Origin: Paraburkholderia unamae
GTDB taxonomy: Bacteria; Pseudomonadota; Gammaproteobacteria; Burkholderiales; Burkholderiaceae
DNA: 64,000 bases
Direction of reading: 5' to 3'
NCBI RefSeq assembly: GCF_003268775.1
Contig: NZ_QLSU01000047.1
Coordinates: forward strand, 1 to 64,000
In this document: positions 53,082 through 62,117 of the stretch, one piece after another
How the letters are laid out: each line of letters begins with the position of its first letter
Numbering within the stretch: the stretch's first letter is position 1
Program-made: the position numbers and the translations under genes
Notes under the pieces: model-generated
The model's database searches: none
The model's input: only the letters and a program-made list of their open reading frames with translations
Told to the model about the DNA's origin: nothing

Positions 53082-53993
53082 ATGCCAGGAACCGGATACG
53101 CCGAGCCGCTCGGCGAGCTTCGTTGCGACCTGGGCGAGTCGCCCATCTGGGACGAGCGCCGCTCATGTCTATGGGGAATCGATGTCACCGCGCCCGCCAT
53201 CTGGCGCATGACGCTCGACGGCCGCCATCATTCGATTCCCATCGAGCGCCCCATCGGGGCGTTGGCGCTCTCTCCCAAAGCGCTCGTCTGCGTCCAGCGC
53301 AACCAGATTCGCAGCTACGACCCGGAGGAAAACGCATTCGCCGACCTGTGGCGCGACGACGTCTTTCTCGGCGACCAGCGCTTCAACGATGCGGGTGTCG
53401 ACCCCGCGGGCGCGCTCTGGGTAGGCGGCATGGACCGGCGCGTGCAGGCGCCGCTCGGCAGCCTGTTCCGCTTCGAGGGCGGCGTGCCCGCCGCGTTCGA
53501 CGCGGGCTTCGTGCTGGGCAACGGCCTGGCATGGAGCCCGGACGCACGCACCCAGTACTTCGTGGACACCTACCGCAGTACGGTCTGGCGCTATCCGTGG
53601 GCGCGCGAGGAAGGGCTGGTCGGACCGCGCACCCTGCACGCGAGGACTGAAGGCCCGGGCCATCCGGACGGTTGCGCCATCGACGAAGCCGGTTGCCTCT
53701 GGGTGGCGATGGCGGGCGGCGGCCGGATCGACCGCATCGACCCGTCGGGGCGCGTCGCGGAGTCGATCCGCCTGCCGGTCAGCAAACCGACGAGCTGCGC
53801 TTTCGGCGACGCCGACCGGCGCACCCTCTTCATCACCACGGCGCGCATGGGCCTTGGCGAAGCGACCCTGCACGACGAGCCCGGCGCGGGCGCTGTGTTC
53901 GCCGTGCGGGTTACGACGCCGGGCCTCGCCCAGCCCTTTGTCACGCAATCGTTCACCCAGTCATTCACGCAATCATCTCAGGAGTGCAAATGA
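53082..53993 (+). CDS. SMP-30 / gluconolactonase-like protein
   Basis: A 303-residue six-bladed beta-propeller of the SMP-30/LRE family. It begins with ECDLGESPIWD-like metal-site Glu (LGESPIW), has the middle GNGLAWSPD (Asn), and GHPDGCAID (Asp), the divalent-metal ligands that hydrolyse lactones. The C-terminus ends in a small direct repeat (QSFTQSF). First gene of a plus-strand operon behind sites C and D; it overlaps the thiolase-like gene by ATGA. Confidence 0.9.
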   Translation: MPGTGYAEPLGELRCDLGESPIWDERRSCLWGIDVTAPAIWRMTLDGRHHSIPIERPIGALALSPKALVCVQRNQIRSYDPEENAFADLWRDDVFLGDQRFNDAGVDPAGALWVGGMDRRVQAPLGSLFRFEGGVPAAFDAGFVLGNGLAWSPDARTQYFVDTYRSTVWRYPWAREEGLVGPRTLHARTEGPGHPDGCAIDEAGCLWVAMAGGGRIDRIDPSGRVAESIRLPVSKPTSCAFGDADRRTLFITTARMGLGEATLHDEPGAGAVFAVRVTTPGLAQPFVTQSFTQSFTQSSQECK

Positions 53994-55114
53994 AGTCTTC
54001 TGTTGCCGTGGTCGGCGTAGGCACGACCGGATTCGGCCGGCTGCCGGATCGAACCAGCTTCGACCTGGGCGTCGAAGCGCTCCAGGCGGCCCTTGACGAC
54101 GCGGGTCTGGAGGCCGCGGACATCGACGGCCTGGTCGTCGCCCGCATCCCCGACAACCAGCGTTTCGCCGAACTCGCCGGGCTCGCGCCCAACGTCTCCT
54201 CCACGTGGCCCGCCGCCGGGCGCATCTGCGGCATCGCCATCGCGTACGCGGCCATGCTGATCGAAAGCGGCCAGGCGCGCCGCGTCGCGCTCGTCTACGG
54301 CAACGACGGGCGCTCCGCAGGGGCCACGTATGGCGGCGCGGGCGACGCCTACGGCGGCGGCATGAGCTTCTGGGCGCCCTACGGCATGACGTCGCCGGGC
54401 GCGTTTCACGCGCTCATGTACGCCCGCTACGCGCATGAGCATCGCAGCGATCCGGCCGCGCTCGCCGAGATCTCGCTCACGTTCCGCCGCCATGCGGCGC
54501 TCAACCCGCTCGCGGTCATGCAAAAGCCGCTCACGCGCGACGATTACTTCGCATCCCGATATATCGCCGAACCGCTGCGCCTGCTCGATTACTGCCTCAT
54601 CAACGACGGCGGCGTCGCGATGATCATGAGCGCCGCGCAAGAGGCACGAGGTCTCGCGAAACCCCCGGTCTATCTCGCCGGACACGGGCAATGCGCGGAC
54701 TTTGCAGGCGCCAGCTTCCCCCCCGCCGACCACTGGCGCGGCGCGCTCGCGAGCGCGCACGAGTCGGCCCGCGCGATGGCCGGGCGCGGGGCCGCCGACG
54801 CCGACGCGCTGATGCTCTACGACAACTTCACGCCCGCCGTCCTGTTCGAACTGGAAGGCCTCGGCCTCGCCGAAGCCGGCCGCGCCGACCGCCTCGTGCT
54901 CGACGGCGCGCTCGGCCTGCAAGGCGCGCATCCCGCGAATCCGAGCGGCGGCCATCTCTCCGAAAGCTACATGCAGGGCTGGGCGCTCAACGTCGAAGCC
55001 GTGCGGCAGATTCGCGGCGAAGCGCTCGCCCGGCAGATTCCGGGCGCCGCAACGATCGTCTATGCGTGCGCCGCGCCCCAAAGTTCCGTACTCATCTATG
55101 GAGGTGAAGCATGA
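53990..55114 (+). CDS. Thiolase-like (lipid-transfer/SCP2-thiolase type) protein
   Basis: A 374-residue thiolase-fold protein of the SCP-x / acetyl-CoA acetyltransferase-like group. It has SSVAVVGVGTTGFGRLPDRTSFDLGVEALQAALDDAGL at the start and HPANPSGGHLSESYMQGWA near the end. The position of the nucleophilic Cys of true thiolases is not evident. This group works as a pair with a zinc-ribbon OB-fold protein, as in sterol side-chain degradation, and can act as a retro-aldolase. The partner is the next gene. Confidence 0.88.
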   Translation: MKSSVAVVGVGTTGFGRLPDRTSFDLGVEALQAALDDAGLEAADIDGLVVARIPDNQRFAELAGLAPNVSSTWPAAGRICGIAIAYAAMLIESGQARRVALVYGNDGRSAGATYGGAGDAYGGGMSFWAPYGMTSPGAFHALMYARYAHEHRSDPAALAEISLTFRRHAALNPLAVMQKPLTRDDYFASRYIAEPLRLLDYCLINDGGVAMIMSAAQEARGLAKPPVYLAGHGQCADFAGASFPPADHWRGALASAHESARAMAGRGAADADALMLYDNFTPAVLFELEGLGLAEAGRADRLVLDGALGLQGAHPANPSGGHLSESYMQGWALNVEAVRQIRGEALARQIPGAATIVYACAAPQSSVLIYGGEA

Positions 55115-55524
55115 CCATCGAAACGCGGCCCATGCCGCCCGTGCGAGAGCGCGACGCCCGCTTCTGGCAGGCGCTGCGCGCCGGCGAATTCGTCGGCGAG
55201 GCCTGCGGCCAGTGCGGCGCCGTGCGCTATCCCACCGCGCTGCGCTGCCCCACATGCCGCTCGGCGCAAGCCGAATTGCGCGCGCTGTCCGGGCGCGGCG
55301 AGATCGTCAGCGCGTGCCGGTTTCATCGGCCGTACTTCGCCGAGTTCGCCGATGCGCTGCCCTATACCGTGATCGTCGTGCGTCTGGAGGAAGGGCCGCT
55401 GCTCTACGCCAATCTGGTCGACGAACCGCACGCGCTGCCCGCGCCGGGCGAGCGCGTGCGCGCCGTCCTCGACCCGCTCGGCGAGCACGCCGCGCTCGTG
55501 CGCTTCGAAAGGGTGAACGCATGA
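55111..55524 (+). CDS. Zinc-ribbon / OB-fold partner of the thiolase-like protein
   Basis: A 137-residue DUF35-type protein. The rubredoxin-like zinc ribbon (CGQCGAVRYPTALRCPTCRS) is at residues ~32-51, followed by an OB fold. Such proteins bind SCP2-type thiolases and form the aldolase complex Ltp2-ChsH2-like in steroid catabolism. It overlaps the preceding and following genes by ATGA. Confidence 0.9.
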   Translation: MTIETRPMPPVRERDARFWQALRAGEFVGEACGQCGAVRYPTALRCPTCRSAQAELRALSGRGEIVSACRFHRPYFAEFADALPYTVIVVRLEEGPLLYANLVDEPHALPAPGERVRAVLDPLGEHAALVRFERVNA

Positions 55525-56579
55525 GAGCCATCGTCGTACGCGAAACCGGCGGCGTGGACGCCCTCAAGCTCGAAACTCTCCCGCGCCCCGAAGTCGGCCC
55601 CTCCGATGTGCTGATCCGCGTGGCCGCCAGCGGCGTCTGTGCGCACGACATCGCGGTGCGCGCCGGCGTGCTGCACAAAGGCGTGCAGTTGCCGCTGATT
55701 CCGGGTCATGAAGTCGCGGGCATCGTGGAGGCCGCCGGGCCGGCCGTGCGCGGCTTCAAGCCAGGCGATCGCGTGGCCACCACGCAGCGGCGCTACATCT
55801 GCGGCGCCTGCCGGTTTTGCCGGGGCGGCTGGGAAACGCTGTGCGGCGAGCGCGTTTTCCTCGGCGACTGGGGGCTCAACGGCGGCTATGCGGAGTTCGT
55901 CTCGGTCGATCAGCGCAACGTGGCGCCCGTGCCGGAGCACGTGCCGCTCGCCGAGGCGGCGATTGCCGCGTGCTGCGTCGGCACCTCGCTGAACGCCGTA
56001 CGCGACGTCGCGCGCGTCGCGCCCGGCGAGCGCGTGCTCGTGACCGGCGCGGCGGGCGGCCTCGGCCTGCACGCGCTGCAACTGCTGCGCGCGGCGGGCG
56101 CCTTCGTCGTGGCCACCACGTCGTCGCCCGCCAAGGCGGCCATCATCCGCGAGAACGGCGCGCATGAAGTCGTGATCGCCGAGCGCGGCGCCGATTTTTC
56201 CGCCGACGTGCGTCGCGCATGCGGCGGCGAGGGCGTGGACGTGGTGCTCGACAACGTCGGCGGCGCCTGCTTTCACGCCACGCGGCGCAGCCTCGCGCCG
56301 CTCGGCAAGTGGCTGCTGATCGGCCAGGTCGATCCCGCCTTCGTGAGCTTCAGCCCGGCGCAACTCATCCACGGCACGGTCAGCCTGCTGCCGGTTTCCA
56401 GTTGCTCGCGCACGCAGCTCGAAGACACGCTCGCGTTGATCGCGCGGTCGGTGGTGCGCCCCATCGTCGCCGGGACGCTGCCGCTCGAAGCCGCGGCGGA
56501 CGCCCACGCGCGCGTCGAGGCGGCGCGTGTGTCGGGCCGCCTCGTGCTCACGCCCAACCCCGAACTGCTCCAGGCCTGA
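55521..56579 (+). CDS. Zinc-type alcohol dehydrogenase (MDR family)
   Basis: A 352-residue medium-chain dehydrogenase/reductase. The catalytic zinc site is in GVCAHD (Cys near 40) and GHEVAG; structural zinc cysteines lie in YICGACRFCRGGWETLC; the cofactor loop is VTGAAGGLGLHALQL. It oxidises an alcohol or reduces an aldehyde. It is last gene of the operon, convergent with the MFS gene and followed by a hairpin. Confidence 0.92.
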   Translation: MRAIVVRETGGVDALKLETLPRPEVGPSDVLIRVAASGVCAHDIAVRAGVLHKGVQLPLIPGHEVAGIVEAAGPAVRGFKPGDRVATTQRRYICGACRFCRGGWETLCGERVFLGDWGLNGGYAEFVSVDQRNVAPVPEHVPLAEAAIAACCVGTSLNAVRDVARVAPGERVLVTGAAGGLGLHALQLLRAAGAFVVATTSSPAKAAIIRENGAHEVVIAERGADFSADVRRACGGEGVDVVLDNVGGACFHATRRSLAPLGKWLLIGQVDPAFVSFSPAQLIHGTVSLLPVSSCSRTQLEDTLALIARSVVRPIVAGTLPLEAAADAHARVEAARVSGRLVLTPNPELLQA

Positions 56580-56588
56580 GCGTGACCC

Positions 56589-56615
56589 GCCCTGCGGCCG
56601 CCGTGGCCGCAGGGC
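56589..56615. terminator. Hairpin between convergent genes
   Basis: Perfect 11-bp stem (GCCCTGCGGCC and complement) with a 5-nt loop, between the alcohol dehydrogenase and MFS stops. No T-run; may still serve both directions. Confidence 0.65.
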
Positions 56616-56619
56616 TTAC

Positions 56620-57945
56620 TCATCGCACCGTCCTTGCGCGAATCTTGCCAAGGCAAATCCACAGCAGCAGCGCCGCCGCGCCGAGCACCGCGAGACAGAC
56701 GAGGCCCAGCAGCACGCTCAACGGCCGCCCCGGCGCACCCCACAGATCGTTCGCATAGCCGATGCACGCCGGGCCGCCCGCCGACCCGATCAACCCCGTG
56801 AAGATCAGATAGATCGACGAGATCTGCCCACGCGAGCGCGCGGGCGCGAGGTCGGCAATCGAAAGCAGACCGATCACCATGGCCACGCCGAGCGCCGCCG
56901 AGAGCAGCGCCGTGCCCGCGAGCACGATGCCCGCATTGGGCGCGAGCGCGACGGTCGCAAACCCCGCGGCCGCGAACGGCAGGCACCACGCCGCCACGGC
57001 CACGCGCCCGTGGCCGCCGGCCTTGCGGCTACGGTAGTCGCCGATCACGCCGCCGAGATATGCGGCGGCGCAGCCGATGACCGCGAGCAGGCAGCCATAC
57101 GTCATGCCCGCTTCGCGCGCGGCGAAACCATGCTCGCGAATCAGGACCGTCGGCACCCAGCCGGTGGTGGCGAACGAGCAGAACGTGATCAGCGCGAACG
57201 AGACGTGGTGCGGCACGTAAAGCGCGATGCCGTGGACCCAGTCGCGCAGCCCCGACCAGTCGAGCGGCGCCGCGTGCGAAGCGGCGAATGCGCGCGGCGG
57301 CTCCTGCACGAAGACGAGCAAGGCGCAGCAGAGCGCGCCGGGCAGCAGCATCGCGAACATCACGAGACGCCACGTTTCGATCGGCAGCCCGGCGGCGGCG
57401 AGCCGCGCGGCGAGCCCATCCATGCCGGGCAACGCAAAGCCGACGATGGCGAGCGACAAACCGGCGCCGGCGTAGACGCCCGTCAGGAAGAAACCCAGCG
57501 CCTTGCCGCGACGCGTCGCGTCGAAGTAGTCGGCGATCAGCGAGAGTGCGGCGGGCAGCAGCGCGGCCTCGCCCATGCCCACGCCCATGCGGGCGAAGAA
57601 AAGCTGCGTGGCGTTGTGCGCGAAGCCGCTCGCGGCCGCGCTGAGCGACCAGATCGCGATGCACGCCGCCAAGACGTTGCGCCGGTTGCGCTGATCGACG
57701 AGGCGGCCGATGAAGGGCCCGGCCACCGTGAAGGCGAGCACGAACGCGGCGCCCTGCATCAGCCCCATTTGCCCGTCGCTGAGCCCCAGCGAGTGCTTGA
57801 TGGGCTGCACGAAGAGCGTGAGGATCTGGCGGTCCAGATAGCCCACCATGTTGATGAAGAACAGCGCCCCGACGACGAATTTCGCACGACTCGCCGTAGC
57901 ACCGGCAGCCGACAGCGCGCGATTCGCGTTTTCGATGGATTCCAT
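56620..57945 (-). CDS. MFS transporter (aromatic acid/organic anion type)
   Basis: A 441-residue, 12-helix MFS carrier. It has the loop 2-3 motif (GRLVDQRNRRNVL) and the usual second-half motif. It resembles the ACS/AAHS/spinster-like group importing organic or aromatic acids. The ribosome site GGAGC precedes the ATG of MESIEN. It lies just after the porin on the same strand, 70 bp apart, probably one transcript from the F1/F2 promoter region. Likely imports the cluster's substrate. Confidence 0.88.
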   Translation of the reverse strand: MESIENANRALSAAGATASRAKFVVGALFFINMVGYLDRQILTLFVQPIKHSLGLSDGQMGLMQGAAFVLAFTVAGPFIGRLVDQRNRRNVLAACIAIWSLSAAASGFAHNATQLFFARMGVGMGEAALLPAALSLIADYFDATRRGKALGFFLTGVYAGAGLSLAIVGFALPGMDGLAARLAAAGLPIETWRLVMFAMLLPGALCCALLVFVQEPPRAFAASHAAPLDWSGLRDWVHGIALYVPHHVSFALITFCSFATTGWVPTVLIREHGFAAREAGMTYGCLLAVIGCAAAYLGGVIGDYRSRKAGGHGRVAVAAWCLPFAAAGFATVALAPNAGIVLAGTALLSAALGVAMVIGLLSIADLAPARSRGQISSIYLIFTGLIGSAGGPACIGYANDLWGAPGRPLSVLLGLVCLAVLGAAALLLWICLGKIRARTVR

Positions 57946-58015
57946 GAATAGCTCCGCATTGGGCGGCCCGACCGCATTCGCGGCGCGGGCCGGATGGCGC
58001 ATGCGCGCCGACGGT

Positions 58016-59182
58016 TTAGAAGACGTGACGAATGGCGAGGCGCAAGGCCGCCTGCCGGTTCGAGGACGAAGGCGTGAGCCCGAAGATCGAAGCGACCGCG
58101 CGCGTGCCCGTCGACTGCGTGCCCGAGGCGACCTGGTACACGGCCGTGGCGTAGAGATCGGTTCGCTTGGAGAGCGAGTACAGCGCGCCGAGATCGAACT
58201 GGCCATACTTGCCGCCGGGTTCGCCCGCTACCGCGCTGCCATGGCTGTATGACGCCTGGCCGCCCAGCAGCAGTTCCGGCGAAACCCGGTAGCGCAGATT
58301 GAGCGCGACGTTGTTGAATGCCGCGTCGCCCTTGAGCCCGGCCGGATTGAGCACGCCCGCCTGGCCGCTCAAGCCCTTGAACTGGCTGTTCGAATAGTTC
58401 ATGCCGAGCGTGGCCTGCCCGAGCGTCCACGCAAGCGCGACGTTGACCATCTGGAGCGTGTGCGCCGACGCGTAACCGCTGTTGACGGGCGTGTAGAAGT
58501 TGTTGGTCGCGGCCGTGGCATTCGGCAGGCTCGTCGCGTAGTACGAGGCGTTCGGATTGCGTGCGTTCAGGTAGGACGTTCCGATCGCGATCCAGCCGTT
58601 CGCGTAGCTCGCGCCAACCGAAATGATCTGGTTCTGCGTGAAGTCGCCCGCCACGCCGCCAAGCGAGTAGACGCCGCCGAACGTCAAGCCGGCGAAACTG
58701 GCGCTTTTGTACTTGATCGAGTTGTTGAGGTGATTGGCGGCGCTGTAGTTTTCGATGTCGCCGGGATTCGTGACGATATAGCCGCCCCACTGGCTCGGCG
58801 CGGCGAGCGGCCCCACATAATCAATCGACGCATCGTATTGCCGCCCGAGCGTGACGCTCCCCCAACGCGCGTTCGACACGCCGACCCAGGCCTGCCTGCC
58901 GAACATCAACCCGCCCTGGCCGAGCTTGCCCGTGTTGATGTCAAACCCGTTCTCGAGCACGAAGACCGCCTGGAGCCCGCCCCCCAGATCCTCGCTGCCG
59001 CGCAGTCCGAAACGGTTGCCGCTCAACACGCTGGCGACCATCGCGTACTGGCGGTGGCCGGCGGCGTTGTCGTTGAACAGCAGTCCCTCATCGAGAATCC
59101 CGTAAAGCGTCACGCTGCCCTGCGCCCATGAAACGCCGGCATACAGACCTAGCAACGCACTTAACAGCACCTTTCCTTTCAT
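58016..59182 (-). CDS. Outer-membrane porin (Burkholderia OmpC-like)
   Basis: A 388-residue trimeric porin with a signal peptide (LLSALLGLYAGVSWAQ) and the family opening QGSVTLYGILDEGL, then NRFGLRGSEDLGGGLQAVFVLENGF. It ends in an aromatic (RHVF). It lets the substrate through the outer membrane. The promoter region about 330 bp upstream has a pair of overlapping TetR-type dyads. Confidence 0.95.
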   Translation of the reverse strand: MKGKVLLSALLGLYAGVSWAQGSVTLYGILDEGLLFNDNAAGHRQYAMVASVLSGNRFGLRGSEDLGGGLQAVFVLENGFDINTGKLGQGGLMFGRQAWVGVSNARWGSVTLGRQYDASIDYVGPLAAPSQWGGYIVTNPGDIENYSAANHLNNSIKYKSASFAGLTFGGVYSLGGVAGDFTQNQIISVGASYANGWIAIGTSYLNARNPNASYYATSLPNATAATNNFYTPVNSGYASAHTLQMVNVALAWTLGQATLGMNYSNSQFKGLSGQAGVLNPAGLKGDAAFNNVALNLRYRVSPELLLGGQASYSHGSAVAGEPGGKYGQFDLGALYSLSKRTDLYATAVYQVASGTQSTGTRAVASIFGLTPSSSNRQAALRLAIRHVF

Positions 59183-59764
59183 GCCTGAGTCTCCTCTCCA
59201 CTGGTTTGAATTAGGTAGTACTAATCAAATTGAAACGCTGCGCGAAGCCGGTCACCGGTCCGCTGGCAGGACAGGTGTGCGCAGGGCCGTGGCAATTTGC
59301 GCGACATGCACGGAACTGCGGGCAAAAGCGTGCCCCTGCCGCGTGTGCCAAAGGCGACGCGGCCTTGCAGACAGGCCGTTCACGCTGCGGGCCGGAAAGC
59401 CGCAGCGGGCGCCGCGTGGGGCGCCTTCATCCGGTCGGGGTCGCTGGTTCGTGCCGCCTCGCGGCGTCTCTCCAATCCTTTTCGCGCGATATCTATTTTT
59501 CGCTCGATCTTATTAAACAACGTGTTTATACACTGTGTTTTTTAGATATTCAAATACGGCATTTCCCGCATGCGACACCGCGCGCGCCGGCTGGCGCGGG
59601 CGCGCGAAGGGGTCATGCGGGGCAATCGGAGAGGGGAACGGCGAGAAGGGGTGAGCCGCCTGCACAGGCGTAGCGGCTCAAGACGCCGAAAAGCTTCGGG
59701 AGACGGTGGGAATGGGAATCACGCGGCGGCGGCGGTGGCGGCCAAGGGCGCGCCACCCTGAGCC
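59183..59764. other. Long intergenic region ahead of the porin
   Basis: 582 bp between the NIPSNAP stop and the porin start, both on the minus strand. The porin-proximal 280 bp are GC-rich, and the 59490-59570 block is AT-rich with the F1/F2 dyads. I see no gene; a long untranslated leader is likely. Confidence 0.5.
59511..59544. promoter_or_regulatory. Two overlapping TetR-regulon dyads, sites F1 and F2
   Basis: F1 at 59511-59531 is TATTAAACA-N3-TGTTTATAC; F2 at 59524-59544 is GTTTATACA-N3-TGTTTTTTA. They share eight bases and are offset by 13 bp. They lie upstream of the porin-MFS unit. Confidence 0.7.
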
Positions 59765-60379
59765 TCACTTCAACGGCGAATACGCTTCCGGCAACGCGAT
59801 CGTCGAAGTCGCGCGCGCGATCTGCTGCGGCCCGCCAACGGGCGGCCAAAGACCTTGCGCATAATGCCGCGCGCGTAGCTCGATACGCTCGGCGAAGCTC
59901 GAAAATCCCCAGATGTGGGTAATGCGCGGCGGCCCGTCGAGCGCGTAGAGGTTCACGACGAGATGCGACGTATACGCGTGTGCCGGTTCGATCGCCCGCT
60001 CCCAGCCCGCAAGGGTCGGCTCGAGGCCGCCAGGCTTCAGGCAATACGTCCGGAACTCGTACACGCCGCCAAACACCGCTGGCTTCACGGGCGGCAAAAA
60101 CGGAAACGGCGCATAGCGCTCCATGCTCAGCCCCACGCTCGGCGTGTCGATATTGAAGGGCCGCGTGCTGGCGAGCGCGCGGGCGCGCTCCTGCTCCAGC
60201 GCCTCGGGCGTCTCGAACGCGCGCAGGAGCTTGATCTGAAAGAGCTCGCCGATTTCCGTGCGCCACGCCCCAAGCAGAAGGCCCGACGCGTCGGCGTCCG
60301 ATACCCAGCGGTGTGCGCCGGCGGAAACGGTGTCCTGCTCGAGCGGCAGGCAAGAAAGCGTCACGATTTCATACAGCAT
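59765..60379 (-). CDS. NIPSNAP-family protein
   Basis: A 204-residue protein with two ferredoxin-like dimeric alpha/beta-barrel units. The second contains the NIPSNAP core (GGVYEFRTYCLKPGGLEPTLAGWERAI, and THIWGFSSFAERIELRA). Family members associate with catabolic clusters for hydrophobic compounds; activity is unknown. The start MLYEIV has GGGAA upstream. It follows the YciI-like gene by 50 bp on the same strand. Confidence 0.88.
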   Translation of the reverse strand: MLYEIVTLSCLPLEQDTVSAGAHRWVSDADASGLLLGAWRTEIGELFQIKLLRAFETPEALEQERARALASTRPFNIDTPSVGLSMERYAPFPFLPPVKPAVFGGVYEFRTYCLKPGGLEPTLAGWERAIEPAHAYTSHLVVNLYALDGPPRITHIWGFSSFAERIELRARHYAQGLWPPVGGPQQIARATSTIALPEAYSPLK

Positions 60380-60429
60380 GTCGCGATTCCCATGATGAAG
60401 AGGTCCATGATCCGAATGGCGCTCGCGCT

Positions 60430-60762
60430 TCATGCAAGCGCGGCCAGTTCGGGCGGCAAGCTCTGGCTCGAATGTTCGGCGAGCATGCCGAAGAGCGGAT
60501 CCCACTCCTCGATGGTGAGCGCGCAAATCAGGCCCTCGCGCGCAAAGGGATCGGCGTCGACAAGCGCCTGCACCGCCGCGCGGTCGGGCGCTTTCATGAC
60601 GATGAAGCCCGCCCGGCGCGCGCCTGGTCCCGCCTTGAGCGGCCCCGATGCAAGCAGTTGGCCGCGGGCGATCAACGCTTTCAGATACTGCACGTGTTCG
60701 ACGACGTGCTGATTCCAGCCTTCCCCGTCGGGATGCTCCATTCTGACAAGGTAGATGTGCAT
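60430..60762 (-). CDS. YciI-like protein
   Basis: A 110-residue dimeric alpha/beta-barrel protein with the YciI core (MHIYLVRMEHPDGEGW, a Phe/Asp-rich loop ADPFAREGLI, IEEWDPLFG). Family proteins carry a catalytic His-Asp pair and act on small molecules in degradation pathways; EthD- and NIPSNAP-type proteins often co-occur. Probably co-transcribed with the NIPSNAP gene. No TetR-type dyad is visible upstream of this pair. Confidence 0.9.
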   Translation of the reverse strand: MHIYLVRMEHPDGEGWNQHVVEHVQYLKALIARGQLLASGPLKAGPGARRAGFIVMKAPDRAAVQALVDADPFAREGLICALTIEEWDPLFGMLAEHSSQSLPPELAALA

Positions 60763-60900
60763 GGCGATTGCCTCGTTGAAAAAGGATGATCAACGATAGT
60801 TCACCGCCACCGGGCGATAAACGCCCCGCTGGTTTCTTCTTTTGAAACTGCGAGTAGGCAATGCGCGACGGCCCGGTCGTGCCGGGCGCGTGCGCCAATA

Positions 60901-60926
60901 AAAAAGGCCCGTCTGGTTAGACGGGC
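60901..60926 (-). terminator. Rho-independent terminator of the second porin gene
   Basis: On the minus strand, stem GCCCGTCT and complement (8 bp), 4-nt loop, then five or more T, ending about 55 bp after the porin stop. Confidence 0.9.
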
Positions 60927-60980
60927 AAAAAGAGACTCCCGGATTGACGTATGAATTCGTGCTACGCCAACGCCGCCGCT

Positions 60981-62117
60981 TTAGAAGCGCGTGAGCATGC
61001 CGACGGCGCCCATGACCTGGTTGCCCGTCGACGACGCGCCGCCCGCGTTGTACATGACCGCGACGTTCTTGTTGCCCGTTGCGTGCTGGTACATCGCTTC
61101 GCCGTAAATTTCCGTGCGCTTGGACAGCGAGTAACGCGCAATCGCGTTCACCTGGTTCCACTTCGGATCGGCGCCATACGAGGTCGTGCCGTTCAGATGC
61201 GCGTCGGTGTAGGCGTACGACAGGCCGGCCTTGAGGGCGGGCGTGAAGTTGTACATGCCGTTCACTTCGTAGTTGTCGAAGCGCACCGAACCGTTGTTCA
61301 GGCCGAACGCGCTCGTGCCCTGGTACTGGCTGTGCGAGTAGACGAAGCCCAGCACGGCCGGTCCGATCGCGTAGTTCAGGCCGGCAGCGACGGTGCGTTG
61401 CACGTCGGACGTGAGGTTGCCCTTGACTTCGGCCTGGTCGACAGCGCCGCTCGTGTTCGAGAACGCGGTGCCGGTCTTGGCGCCCGAGCCGTTCGTCTGC
61501 AAGTAGCCGGCAGCGGCCGTCAACGGGCCGTAGTTGTAGCTTGCCGCCGCGCTGTAGGCGCGGCTCACGGCGAACTCGGTGCTGTTGCTGAACGCGTACA
61601 TGCCGCCGAACTTGAAGCCGCCGTAGTTCTGGCTCGTGTACTTGACCGAGTTGTTGAAGCGAACGCTGTGCTGAAGGTTGTCGTTGTCGTACGGGTGGGC
61701 GAAGCCCGAATCGCCGAACGTGCCGGCCGTGGCCGACAGCGGCGAGACGAAGTCGACGACGTCGTCGTACTGGCGACCCATCGTGAGCGTACCGTACGCG
61801 TTGCTGCTCAGACCGACGTAAGCCTGACGACCGAACATGCGGCCATTCTGACCCAGTGCGCCGTTGTTGACGCTAAAGCCGTTTTCGAGCACGAAGACCG
61901 CCTTGAGGCCGCCGCCGAGATCTTCGGCGCCGCGCAGGCCGAAGCGGCTGCCGCTGATGTTGCCGCTCGCGAGGGCGACACGACCGCTACCGCCCACGTT
62001 ATTCGTGTAAGCGATACCGGCGTCGATGAGACCGTACAGGGTGACAGAGCTTTGTGCGTGGGCCGAAGCCGCCGCGAATGCGGTGACGCATGCTGCGGCG
62101 ATCGAGATTTTTTTCAC
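60981..62117 (-). CDS. Outer-membrane porin (OmpC-like)
   Basis: A 378-residue porin with a signal peptide (KKISIAAACVTAFAAASAHAQ), the family opening SSVTLYGLIDAGIAYTNN, and the C-terminal GMLTRF aromatic end. It is a close relative of the porin at 58-59 kb, but with its own terminator and promoter region. The general porin of these bacteria is of this type. Confidence 0.95.
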   Translation of the reverse strand: MKKISIAAACVTAFAAASAHAQSSVTLYGLIDAGIAYTNNVGGSGRVALASGNISGSRFGLRGAEDLGGGLKAVFVLENGFSVNNGALGQNGRMFGRQAYVGLSSNAYGTLTMGRQYDDVVDFVSPLSATAGTFGDSGFAHPYDNDNLQHSVRFNNSVKYTSQNYGGFKFGGMYAFSNSTEFAVSRAYSAAASYNYGPLTAAAGYLQTNGSGAKTGTAFSNTSGAVDQAEVKGNLTSDVQRTVAAGLNYAIGPAVLGFVYSHSQYQGTSAFGLNNGSVRFDNYEVNGMYNFTPALKAGLSYAYTDAHLNGTTSYGADPKWNQVNAIARYSLSKRTEIYGEAMYQHATGNKNVAVMYNAGGASSTGNQVMGAVGMLTRF

